9,067 nucleotides of DNA, taken from contig DHHN01000013.1 in NCBI GenBank assembly GCA_002403295.1, positions 11,083-20,149 of the forward strand. The letters are read 5' to 3'. Below the pieces are notes generated by a model that had not been told where the DNA came from, searched no databases, and saw only the letters and a list, made by a program, of their open reading frames with translations. Positions 1 to 6,659 of the stretch are shown piece by piece. This stretch comes from a bacterium UBP1_UBA4771 (GTDB taxonomy: Bacteria > Krumholzibacteriota > Krumholzibacteriia > Krumholzibacteriales > Krumholzibacteriaceae). The first letter of the stretch is position 1; the number at the start of each line of letters is the position of its first letter. The translations under genes and the position numbers were made by a program.

Positions 1-161
1 ACGCCGTCCTCGACGAGCACGAGGGTCACGGCGCGATCCCGGAACCGGAGCTGCGTGCGGAACATCTCCTCGGTCCACGGCGTGAGGAAACTCGCCCGCT
101 CGATCTCGAGAATCCGGGCGATATCGCCCCGTTCGAGGTCGCGCATCGTCCACGGATTCAT
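1..161 (-). CDS. rimI: RimI-type GNAT N-acetyltransferase, N-terminal part (cut by window edge)
   Basis: Only the first 53 codons are present; the gene runs off the left edge. The ATG at 161 overlaps the tsaB stop in an ATGA junction, so translation is probably coupled. The visible protein has the RimI N-terminal pattern: a strand MRDLERGDI, a helix ARILEIERASF, then TPWTEEMF, the conserved 'F..PWs...f' stretch. RimI acetylates the N-terminal alanine of ribosomal protein S18; relatives can act on other protein N-termini. The acetyl-CoA loop (R/Q-x-x-G-x-G/A) lies outside the window and could not be checked. The neighbours tsaE and tsaB support the call, because tsaE-tsaB-rimI is a common bacterial gene order. 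Another GNAT is possible but less likely given this context. Confidence 0.82.
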   Translation of the reverse strand, partial: MNPWTMRDLERGDIARILEIERASFLTPWTEEMFRTQLRFRDRAVTLVLVEDG

Positions 162-958
162 GCGCCGTCCCCCCCGCCCTCGGCGAGAGGCGCTCCGGCC
201 GGAAGCCGCGCGTCCGGAGGACGCAGGTAGAGCGGCTCGAGCGAGGCGATCTCGCCGCCCGCGAGGGGGCGGCGTCCCCGGGCGAGAATGGCGCAGAGGG
301 ACGCCGAGGGGATCGCCCACCGTTGGGGCGCGAAGACGCTGTCCGCGGGAAGCGACGGCTCGATCTCCCCGCGGTATCGAAGGGCGCCGGTGCCGCAGAG
401 AACGAGAGGCTCCGCGACGCCCGCGGCCCCGAGGATCTCCCCGAGCGCGCCGGGCCGGGCCGCGAAGAGCGGAACGATCTGGCGGGGCGTGAAGGCGCCG
501 GTGTCGTAGAGCGCGCCGTAGACTTCCCCCCGGCGCGCGTCGATGAGCGGCAACACGAGGCGCGAGGCGCACGGCATCGCCGCGGCGAGCACCTCGAGGC
601 TCGAGACGGGAACGACACCCGTTCCCCGCGCGGCCGCGAAGCCCTTCACCGTCGCGAGCGCGATGCGGAGCCCCGTGAAACTGCCCGGGCCCGAAACGAC
701 GGCCAAAAGTCCCACGGCCCCGAGCGACGCCTTCGCCGACGAGAGACACGCGTCGACCGCGGGCATGAGCGTGGCCGAATGCGTGTCGCTCGCGTCGAAG
801 AGGATCTCGGCAAGCACGTCCGCGCCCCGGCACACGGCGACGCTCCCCCGCTCGTGCGAGGCGTCCAGCGCGAGGACGAGGGGCTCGCCGGCCGCGCCCG
901 CGGCGGGTTCCCCGCCGGAGCCGCCGGGCCGCTCGTTACAGGTTCCGTTCGAGCTCAT
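158..958 (-). CDS. tsaB: tRNA threonylcarbamoyladenosine biosynthesis protein TsaB
   Basis: A 266-residue protein of the ASKHA fold. TsaB partners TsaD and TsaE in making N6-threonylcarbamoyladenosine (t6A) at position 37 of ANN-decoding tRNAs in the cytoplasm. Visible motifs are LALDAS near residues 29-34, SGPGSFTGLR at 89-98 (the family hallmark), DARRGEVY at 140-147 and EPLYLR near 241-246. The ATG at 958 is chosen because AAGGAG sits 7 bases upstream (966-971); a longer open frame reaching 1132 would only read through tsaE in another frame. The start lies 23 bp inside the end of tsaE. About 25 glycine-rich residues precede the usual family start, perhaps a by-product of that overlap. The gene ends in an ATGA overlap with rimI. 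Confidence 0.93.
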   Translation of the reverse strand: MSSNGTCNERPGGSGGEPAAGAAGEPLVLALDASHERGSVAVCRGADVLAEILFDASDTHSATLMPAVDACLSSAKASLGAVGLLAVVSGPGSFTGLRIALATVKGFAAARGTGVVPVSSLEVLAAAMPCASRLVLPLIDARRGEVYGALYDTGAFTPRQIVPLFAARPGALGEILGAAGVAEPLVLCGTGALRYRGEIEPSLPADSVFAPQRWAIPSASLCAILARGRRPLAGGEIASLEPLYLRPPDARLPAGAPLAEGGGDGA

Positions 959-1469
959 CGCACAGCTCCTTCGGCCCCGCGACGACGATATCGCGGCTCT
1001 CCGGCCCCGCGATCCGGAGGCTCGCGACGGCGTCGAACCGCATGGCGCCGGGAGGCAGCCGGTCGCCCCATTCGACGATGACGACGGCGCGCCCGTCGAC
1101 GGCGTCGAAGAGCCCGATGCCGGCGGCGTCATCCACGCGCGCGAGCCGGTAGAGATCGAAATGGAGGACGGGAAACTCGCCGCGGTACTCCTCGGCGAGA
1201 ACGAAGCTCGGGCTCGTGACCTCGTCCGGCACCCCGAGCCCCGCCGAGATGCCTTTCATGAGGAGCGTCTTGCCCGCGCCGAGTCCTCCCTCGAGGGACA
1301 GCGCCGTCCCCGCGGGAAGGAGCGATCCGAGAACCCGCCCGATCTCGAGCGTCCGTTCGGGCGAGTCGCTTCGCAGACGGAGCAGCGAGCGCGGTCCCGC
1401 GAGGCGCTCGAGACGTGCGGGGCGCGGGGAATCGTCCGGGGGCACGCGGGAGGACCGGCGCGGCGCCAT
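936..1469 (-). CDS. tsaE: tRNA threonylcarbamoyladenosine biosynthesis ATPase TsaE
   Basis: A 177-residue P-loop ATPase. TsaE drives turnover of the TsaD-TsaB complex during t6A37 tRNA modification. The Walker A motif GGLGAGKT is at residues 61-68. It is followed by TSPSFVLAEEY at 85-95, HFDLYR at 103-108 and IVEWGDRLP at 131-139, all family signatures in the right order. About 30 extra residues, rich in Arg and Pro, precede the conserved core. The ATG at 1469 lies only 3 bp after the porX-like stop, and a GAGGTG ribosome binding site overlaps that stop codon, so the two genes are very probably cotranscribed. My recollection, not checked here, is that tsaE beside porX is a recurrent arrangement in Bacteroidota; this would be the same arrangement. 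Confidence 0.94.
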   Translation of the reverse strand: MAPRRSSRVPPDDSPRPARLERLAGPRSLLRLRSDSPERTLEIGRVLGSLLPAGTALSLEGGLGAGKTLLMKGISAGLGVPDEVTSPSFVLAEEYRGEFPVLHFDLYRLARVDDAAGIGLFDAVDGRAVVIVEWGDRLPPGAMRFDAVASLRIAGPESRDIVVAGPKELCDELERNL

Positions 1470-1472
1470 GCT

Positions 1473-3026
1473 TCACCTCGGGGTCAGGGTGACGCACGGA
1501 ACGATCATCTCCTCGAGGGATATGCCGCCGTGCTGGAAGGTCCCGAGATACTGCCGCTCGTACTCGTGATACTTGGTCGGGTAGACGAAGTAGTAGTTCT
1601 CCTTGGCGAGGATGTAGTTCTTCGAGGGGCTCTCCGCGGGAAGGCGGTAGTCGAGGGGCTTTCGGATGAGGAGCGTCTGCCGCGGATCGCCGTTGATGTT
1701 CTCGCCGAACTTGTACCGGAGGTTGGTCGAGGTGTCGCGGTTGCCGTGCACGAGGCTCGCGCGCGCGCCGAGCACCGACCCGTGGTCGGTCGTGATGACG
1801 ACCGTGGCGTTGTGCTTCGCGATCCGCTGGAGAATGTCGAAGAGCGCGGAATGAACGAACCACGAGCGCATGAGCGAGCGGAACGCGCTCTCGTTGTGGG
1901 CGATCTCTTGCAGAATCTCGCTCTGGCTCCGCCCGTGCGCGAGGATATCGAGGAAGTTGAACACCATGGCGACGAGATCGATGGCCTGGTAGCCGTCGAC
2001 CTGCCTGCGGATCTCGTTTGCCTCGTCGATCTCGTAGATCTTGATGTATTTGAACGTCGTGTTCCCGAGACCGCTGCGCGCGAGGTTGTCCTGCAGGAGG
2101 TTCTGCTCGAACCGGTTCTTGCTGAACTCGTCCTTCGAGCGCTCGAGCCAGTAGTCCGGGGAGCGTTTCTGTATGTCCGCCGGAAAGGCCCCGGCGAAGA
2201 GCGCGTTTCGCGCGTACGGCGTGGCGGTCGGAAGAATCGCGAAATAGCAGCCGCGGTCGATCGTGTAGAACGGCGCGAGGAGATCCTCGATCTTGAGCCA
2301 CTGGTCGAAGCGCATGCAGTCGATGACGATGAAATAGACCCGCCGTCGCCCGCGGAGCGACGGAAACACGAAGCGCTCGAGCACGTCGACGCTCATCGGG
2401 GGGCGCGCGGCGTCCCAGATCCACTCGTGATAGACGCGCTCGACGTAGCGGCAGAAGTCCGCGTTCGCCTTCTTCTTGATATCCTGGTGCGTCTGCTCGA
2501 GCCCGGTGTCGCTGAACCGGTCGTACTCGACGTCCCACGCTGAGAGCTCCTGGTGGATGCGGATCCATTCCCGCCAGTCGGGTCCCGCGCGGAGCTCCTC
2601 GTCGATCCGCTGGTACGACTGGAGGTACTCGCGGCTCAGCGCCGTCTCTTGGATGCGGTGCGCGTCGAGGATCCGCTTGGCCGCCGAATAGATCTGGAGC
2701 GGATTCACCGGCTTGAGGAGGTAATCGTCGATCTTCATTCCGATCGCCTGCTCGACGAGATCCTCCGCCTCGTTCTTCGTGATCATGATCACCGGAACGT
2801 TCGGATTGATCTCCTTGATCTCCTGGAGCGTCTCGAGCCCGCTGCGCCCCGGCATCGTCTCGTCGAGGAGGATGAGGTCGAACGCCTCGGCGCGAAGCGC
2901 GGCGATCCCCTCGTCGCCGCTCGAGGCGGGCCGCACCGTGTATCCCTTCTCTCCGAGAAACATGATATGGGAGGCGAGGAGATCGATCTCGTCGTCGACC
3001 CACAATATCTTCTTTTCCTTCGCCAT
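1473..3026 (-). CDS. porX: PorX-like response regulator with PglZ (alkaline phosphatase superfamily) effector domain
   Basis: 517 residues, about the length of PorX of Porphyromonas gingivalis. Residues 4-122 are a receiver domain: acidic pocket D11/D12, phosphoacceptor D55 (LILLDETMPG), switch T83 and K105. A helical linker (about 125-220) leads to a PglZ domain. Candidate metal and catalytic residues of the alkaline phosphatase superfamily are all visible: D236 (VIDCMRFDQW), T267/T269 (LPTATPYARNALF), D360 and H364 (FLDILAHG), D414-H415 (TTDHGS) and H499 (QHGGIS). In Bacteroidota, PorX is the partner of kinase PorY, regulates the type IX secretion system, and its PglZ domain is reported to hydrolyse oligonucleotides. 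There is no DNA-binding domain. The start is ATG 3026, giving the usual MAKEKKILWVDDE beginning with GGTGAGG upstream; an in-frame ATG at 3038 is an alternative. A BREX PglZ is unlikely: no brx genes are present and BREX PglZ lacks a receiver domain. Confidence 0.92.
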   Translation of the reverse strand: MAKEKKILWVDDEIDLLASHIMFLGEKGYTVRPASSGDEGIAALRAEAFDLILLDETMPGRSGLETLQEIKEINPNVPVIMITKNEAEDLVEQAIGMKIDDYLLKPVNPLQIYSAAKRILDAHRIQETALSREYLQSYQRIDEELRAGPDWREWIRIHQELSAWDVEYDRFSDTGLEQTHQDIKKKANADFCRYVERVYHEWIWDAARPPMSVDVLERFVFPSLRGRRRVYFIVIDCMRFDQWLKIEDLLAPFYTIDRGCYFAILPTATPYARNALFAGAFPADIQKRSPDYWLERSKDEFSKNRFEQNLLQDNLARSGLGNTTFKYIKIYEIDEANEIRRQVDGYQAIDLVAMVFNFLDILAHGRSQSEILQEIAHNESAFRSLMRSWFVHSALFDILQRIAKHNATVVITTDHGSVLGARASLVHGNRDTSTNLRYKFGENINGDPRQTLLIRKPLDYRLPAESPSKNYILAKENYYFVYPTKYHEYERQYLGTFQHGGISLEEMIVPCVTLTPR

Positions 3027-3040
3027 GCGCCTCACCATCC

Positions 3041-4282
3041 TCAATCGACCGGAAACGTGATGAGAAAGGTCGTGCCCTTGCCGGGCTGCGTCTGGAGCAC
3101 GCGGATCGTGCCGCCGTGCATCTCCTCGACGATACGCCTCACGAGGGCGAGGCCGAGCCCCCAGCCGCGGTTCTTCGTCGTGAACCCCGGATCGAAGACC
3201 CGCGCGCGGACGTTCGGGGCCATTCCCTTGCCGGTGTCGCTCACGAGCATTTCGACGCGGCGGTCCCGCCGGTTCATCCGGCATTGAATATGTATCTTTC
3301 CCTCCTCGCCCGCCATGGCGTCGAGCGCGTTCTTGATGAGATTCTCGACGACCCATCCGATGAGCTCTCGGCTGCAGCGTATGAGCGGCAGCTCCTCGAA
3401 CTCCGCCGTGATGGTCGAATCGATCCGGAGCGTCGGCCGGCGGCGCTCGAAGTAGGCCACGGTCTCCTCCACGATCGCGGGAAGTTCCTGCAGCTCGAGC
3501 TTCGGCGCCGAGCCGATCTTGCTGAAACGCGCCGAGATCTTGCCGAGCCGGTCGACGTCGGTCGAAACCTCGTCGATCGCGCGGGAGAGCTTCTCCGAGC
3601 AGGGGGCCGCCGCGATCTCCTCGCGGATCATCTCGAGCCAGCCCATGACCGAGCTGAGCGGCGTGCCGAGCTGATGCGCCGTCTCCTTGGCGAGGCCGAC
3701 CCAGATCATCCGTTGCTCGCCGATCTTGATGGCGCGGAAACCGAGGAATCCGATGAGAAGGAACGCAACGAGAACGCCGAATTGGATGTACGGGGCGACG
3801 GCGAGCGTGCGCGTGAGCGAGGACGACCCGTAGTGGAGGACGAGCGAGACGTCGCCGCCCTCGATCGGGATCGGCCGGTTGAGCTCGTCGTACGCCGCGG
3901 CCCTCGCGAGCACCGCGGCGAGGAGCGAATCGTTCGGGGACGCGGGATCGAACCGCTCGATCCGCTCGTACTCGTCCGCGCCGAGCTGCTGCAGCCCCGT
4001 TTCCTCGTTCCAGACCCACGGTTTTCCCCGCAGATCGGTGAGGATGAACGGAATGTCGAACTTGTCCCGGACGGCGAGTATGAAGGCGCGGTTCTCCGGG
4101 CCGGCGGGGTTCTTGAGGGCGATCGCGACGGAGCGCGATATGAGGCCCGTCGTGTTTTCCGTCTGGACCCGCATCTTCCGGATGAGAGCGTCGTTGTAGA
4201 TCAGGGCGAAGGCGACGATGACGGCCCCGCCCACGAGGAAGTAGAGCTTGAGGAGGAACGGCAGATTGCGCGGCGCCCTCAT
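3041..4282 (-). CDS. Membrane sensor histidine kinase, PorY-like
   Basis: 413 residues. Transmembrane segments at about 9-29 and 166-184 enclose a periplasmic sensor region of about 135 residues with no recognised domain. A short cytoplasmic linker leads to the dimerisation and phosphoacceptor helix AKETAHQLGTPLSSVMGWLE with H203; the AKETAHQLGTP wording is typical of PorY-like kinases of the FCB group. The ATP-binding domain shows the N box ENLIKNALDAM (313-323), G1 DTGKGM (349-354), the F box PGFTTKNRG and G2 GWGLGLALV (373-381). It should phosphorylate D55 of the PorX-like regulator encoded just downstream; the kinase stop is 14 bp before the chosen porX start. The gene begins 7 bp after serS with only a weak ribosome binding site, suggesting translational coupling. 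Specific pairing with PorX is inferred from position and H-box type. Confidence 0.9.
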   Translation of the reverse strand: MRAPRNLPFLLKLYFLVGGAVIVAFALIYNDALIRKMRVQTENTTGLISRSVAIALKNPAGPENRAFILAVRDKFDIPFILTDLRGKPWVWNEETGLQQLGADEYERIERFDPASPNDSLLAAVLARAAAYDELNRPIPIEGGDVSLVLHYGSSSLTRTLAVAPYIQFGVLVAFLLIGFLGFRAIKIGEQRMIWVGLAKETAHQLGTPLSSVMGWLEMIREEIAAAPCSEKLSRAIDEVSTDVDRLGKISARFSKIGSAPKLELQELPAIVEETVAYFERRRPTLRIDSTITAEFEELPLIRCSRELIGWVVENLIKNALDAMAGEEGKIHIQCRMNRRDRRVEMLVSDTGKGMAPNVRARVFDPGFTTKNRGWGLGLALVRRIVEEMHGGTIRVLQTQPGKGTTFLITFPVD

Positions 4283-4289
4283 GATCCGA

Positions 4290-5561
4290 TCATGCCTCGA
4301 GGTACTCGCGCCCGCCGGCGTACGGCACGAGCGCCTTCGGGACGCGCACCTTGCCGGTCGGCGTCTGGTTGAGCTCGAGAATCGTGGCGATCACGCGCGG
4401 CAGCGCGAGACCGGAACCGTTCAGCGTGTGCACGAACTCAGGCCGTTCCTGCTTCGCGCGGCGGAAACGGATATTCGCGCGGCGCGCCTGAAAATCCTCG
4501 AAGTTGCTGCACGAGGAGACCTCGAGCCATCGCTGCATGCCCGGCGCCCACGTTTCGATGTCGTAGCATTTCGCCGCGCCGAAGCTGAGATCCATCGTGC
4601 AGAGCTCGATGACGCGGTGCGGCAGCTCGAGCGCCTCGAGCACGGCGGTGGCGTCGCTCGTGAGCGACTCGAGCTCGTCGTAGGAGGTCTCGGGCGCGAC
4701 GAACTTCACCATCTCGACCTTGTCGAACTGGTGCACGCGCACGAGGCCCCGCGTCTCCTGCCCGTAGCTTCCCGCCTCCCGGCGGAAGCAGGCGCTCCAT
4801 GCGGTGAGCTTCGCCGGAAGCCGGGCGCCGTCGATGATCGTCTCGCGGTAGAGATTGGTGAGCGGCACCTCCGCGGTCGGAATGAGAAAGAGATCGTCGC
4901 GCTCGCACAGATACATGTCCTCGGCGAGCTTCGGAAGCTGGCCGGTGCCGACCATGCATTCGCGCAGCGCGAGGAACGGCACCGAGACCTCCTCGTACCC
5001 CTGCCGGCGGTGCAGGTCGAGCATGAAGTTTATGAGCGCGCGCGACAGCAGGGCGCCGTCTCCGCGGAGCACGACGAAGCCCCTGCCGCCGAGCGCGCTC
5101 CCCGCCGCGAGATCGAGGACGCCGAGCCGTTCGCCGATCTCCCAGTGCGGAACGGGCTCGAAGGGAAGCTCCGGCGTCCCGCCCCACGAGCGGCGCACGA
5201 CGTTGTGCTCGGGACAGGTGCCGAGCGGCACCGATTCGTGCGGTATGTTCGGTATGCAGAGCGCAAGGTCGTCGAGCCGCTCGCAGGTTTCCTTGAGCTC
5301 GCGGTCGATCTGCTTGATCCGATCCGCGGTCTCCTTCATGCGGGCGAGGATGGAACCCGCGTCCTTCCCCTCCTTCTTGAGCCGCGATATCTCGTTCGAA
5401 GCCTCGTTTCGCTCGTGCTTGAGCCGCTCGCATTCCTGGATGAGCGCCCGCTGGCGCTCGTCCTCGGCGAGGAACGACTCGATGTCGAACTGCGCGCCCT
5501 TGCGCTTCAGTCCTTCCCGAACGCGATCGGGGTCCTTGCGTATGAGCTTTCGATCGAGCAT
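4290..5561 (-). CDS. serS: Serine--tRNA ligase (seryl-tRNA synthetase)
   Basis: 423 residues, the normal length for bacterial SerRS, the cytoplasmic class II enzyme that charges tRNA-Ser and tRNA-Sec. The N-terminal MLDRKLIRKDPDRVREGL is a family signature and residues 30-100 form the tRNA-binding antiparallel coiled coil. The catalytic domain has TAEVPL at 229-234 (serine pocket), motif 2 around SACFRREAGSYGQETRGL at 256-273, HQFDKVE at 277-283 and motif 3 LNGSGLALPRVIATILE at 380-396 with R389. All expected class II motifs are intact, so the enzyme should be active. The start ATG 5561 is fixed by the family N-terminus; it lies 5 bp after the stop of the HemC-like gene and has no strong ribosome binding site, so coupling to that gene is likely. 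Confidence 0.98.
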   Translation of the reverse strand: MLDRKLIRKDPDRVREGLKRKGAQFDIESFLAEDERQRALIQECERLKHERNEASNEISRLKKEGKDAGSILARMKETADRIKQIDRELKETCERLDDLALCIPNIPHESVPLGTCPEHNVVRRSWGGTPELPFEPVPHWEIGERLGVLDLAAGSALGGRGFVVLRGDGALLSRALINFMLDLHRRQGYEEVSVPFLALRECMVGTGQLPKLAEDMYLCERDDLFLIPTAEVPLTNLYRETIIDGARLPAKLTAWSACFRREAGSYGQETRGLVRVHQFDKVEMVKFVAPETSYDELESLTSDATAVLEALELPHRVIELCTMDLSFGAAKCYDIETWAPGMQRWLEVSSCSNFEDFQARRANIRFRRAKQERPEFVHTLNGSGLALPRVIATILELNQTPTGKVRVPKALVPYAGGREYLEA

Positions 5562-5566
5562 GGACG

Positions 5567-6565
5567 CTACCCGCCGCCCCGCGCGCGCCGGTAGGGCGCC
5601 AGTATCTCGTCGCCGCCCGACGCGAGAAGCTCGGCGGCGAGCCGCATGACGATCTTCGAGCGCTCCGCGAGCGAGCCGCCCGCCGTGGCCGATATCTTTT
5701 CGGTGCCGTCGGGCGCGGCGATCGCCGCCTCGAGCTCGAACACGCTCTCCTCGACGTTGCCGAGCACGCCGACGGGGCCGCGGCCGTCGCGCGCGAGATG
5801 CTCGAGCAGCATCCGCTCGAGCTCGATCTCCGCCGCGGAGGAGGGATCGTTGAGGCCGCGGACGAGCGCGCCGATATCGCGCCGGTCGCGCCGGACGAGC
5901 AGGACCTGGGCCCCCTGCCCCCCGGGAGGCGTGCAGATCGAGGTCGTGAACACCTCCACGACGTGCATCTGCCGGTTGAGCGCCTCGACATCCGCCGCCG
6001 GGTAGACGAAGGCGTCGATATCGCCTCGCTGCATCGCGTCGAAGAGGCCGTCGAAATCGTCCGGCGCCTCGACGAGCCGGAGGTCGGGACGGTAATAGAG
6101 GAGCTGTCCGCGCTTCACCGCGTCGAGCACCGCGATACAGGTGTTCTCCGGCTGTTCGTCGAGGATGAGATCCTCGCAGGAGATGAGCACGTCGAAGGGG
6201 TTCGTCCGCTCGAGCACCGCGGCGATCTCGATCGGCTCGGGGAGCTGGAGCGGTATCCGCCGGGCGTCGACGACGCCGATGTCGATCTCGCCCTTCGCGA
6301 GACGCCTCACGACGGCGCCGCCGGCGCGGCGCGCGTCGTGATGCCGCGGAGGCTCGCTCGCGCACACGGCGTCGGTGATCGCCGATTTCGCCCGTCCCGC
6401 GCGTCCGCGGGTCTGCCCGGCCGCCGGACGCGCGGCCGTTTCGGCCGCGGAGACGAACTCGGCGTGCGGATGCGCCTCCCGCAGCGCCGCGCAGGCGCGC
6501 TCGCAATGTAGCGCGGAGAGCGCGTCGCTCATGCAGCCGATGACGAATTGTTTCCCGCGGGGCAC
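5567..6565 (-). CDS. HemC (porphobilinogen deaminase)-fold protein lacking catalytic and cofactor residues; function unknown
   Basis: 332 residues. Compared from memory with E. coli HemC, the fold landmarks remain in order: FVIGCMSDALSALHCERACA (7-26) matches the first strand and helix; KGEIDIGVV (91-99) precedes the hinge; NPFDVLI (122-128); GQLLYYRPDL (153-162); GDIDAFVYPAADVEAL (181-196); GGQGA (215-219); LNDPSSAAEIELER (238-251); APDGTEK (284-290); AAELLASGGDEIL (310-322). The chemistry residues are replaced: the dipyrromethane cofactor Cys (GGCQVPIG) corresponds to G261 in RDGRGPVG, and the HSMKD segment is VDARR (99-103), changing the catalytic Asp to Arg. The arginines binding substrate carboxylates (E. 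coli R11, R131, R149, R155) align with non-arginines. The active-site loop region (45-85) is an Ala/Arg/Gly-rich stretch. The start is GTG 6565 with AAGGAG 5 bases upstream. It is first in the operon, 5 bp before serS. Real HemC activity is improbable; a binding or regulatory role is inference. Confidence 0.82.
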   Translation of the reverse strand: MPRGKQFVIGCMSDALSALHCERACAALREAHPHAEFVSAAETAARPAAGQTRGRAGRAKSAITDAVCASEPPRHHDARRAGGAVVRRLAKGEIDIGVVDARRIPLQLPEPIEIAAVLERTNPFDVLISCEDLILDEQPENTCIAVLDAVKRGQLLYYRPDLRLVEAPDDFDGLFDAMQRGDIDAFVYPAADVEALNRQMHVVEVFTTSICTPPGGQGAQVLLVRRDRRDIGALVRGLNDPSSAAEIELERMLLEHLARDGRGPVGVLGNVEESVFELEAAIAAPDGTEKISATAGGSLAERSKIVMRLAAELLASGGDEILAPYRRARGGG

Positions 6566-6570
6566 GCCGA

Positions 6571-6576
6571 CTCCTT
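6571..6576 (-). promoter_or_regulatory. Ribosome binding site fixing the GTG start of the HemC-like gene
   Basis: AAGGAG lies 5 bases before GTG 6565. It decides in favour of this GTG over the downstream ATG at codon 12, which would remove the conserved first beta strand. Confidence 0.75.
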
Positions 6577-6607
6577 GGCGGTTGGGTCCGATGGTTCGTT
6601 CGCGGAA

Positions 6608-6636
6608 ACGCTAGCACAGGAGGTGGAAAAAGGCAA
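6608..6636 (-). promoter_or_regulatory. Candidate sigma70-type promoter for the HemC-like/serS/TCS/tsaEB/rimI operon
   Basis: In the 94-bp gap before the HemC-like gene, TTGCCT (6636-6631) and TAGCGT (6613-6608) are 17 bases apart. TGC directly before the second box makes an extended -10. Transcription would start near 6601, about 35 bases before the GTG. It is the only gap longer than 20 bp upstream of the seven-gene run, so it is the natural place for the operon promoter. The -35 box overlaps the terminator-like hairpin of the preceding gene. The -10 box is only a partial match to consensus. Confidence 0.42.
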
Positions 6637-6657
6637 TCGCGAATCGCGGCGCGATGC
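6627..6657 (-). terminator. Possible intrinsic terminator after the wecA-like gene
   Basis: Two bases after the TGA stop, GCATCGCG (6657-6650) can pair with CGCGAT-T-GC (6641-6633) with one bulged T and an eight-base loop. The stem is followed by C and then five T residues (6631-6627). The position directly after a stop codon and the T run fit an intrinsic terminator, but the stem is short and imperfect. Confidence 0.4.
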
Positions 6658-6659
6658 GA

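Noticed and set aside
543..2543. A 666-codon open frame on the plus strand across rimI-side genes, and similar long plus-strand frames at 4248-5594, 3116-4372 and 7779-9017
   Set aside because: Composition is Arg/Glu/Asp-rich with no recognisable motif. They are antisense shadows of well-supported minus-strand genes in high-GC DNA.
1129..3003. A 624-codon minus-strand frame overlapping the porX-like and tsaE genes
   Set aside because: It is an out-of-frame, Arg/Pro-rich translation; the other frame carries clear receiver and PglZ motifs.
1473..3026. PglZ domain as a sign of a BREX phage-defence system
   Set aside because: The domain is fused to a receiver domain and has the PorX length and motifs. 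No brxA/B/C, pglX or brxL genes are present.
3027..4019. N-terminal extension of the porX-like gene up to 4019
   Set aside because: The extension reads the kinase gene out of frame; the receiver domain begins at the ATG at 3026.
6532..6565. ATG at codon 12 of the HemC-like gene as the true start
   Set aside because: It would delete the conserved first strand FVIGC, and the GTG at 6565 has an ideal ribosome binding site.
5562..6617. N-terminal extension of serS through the HemC-like gene
   Set aside because: The extension is Arg-rich and out of frame, while SerRS has its standard N-terminus at 5561.
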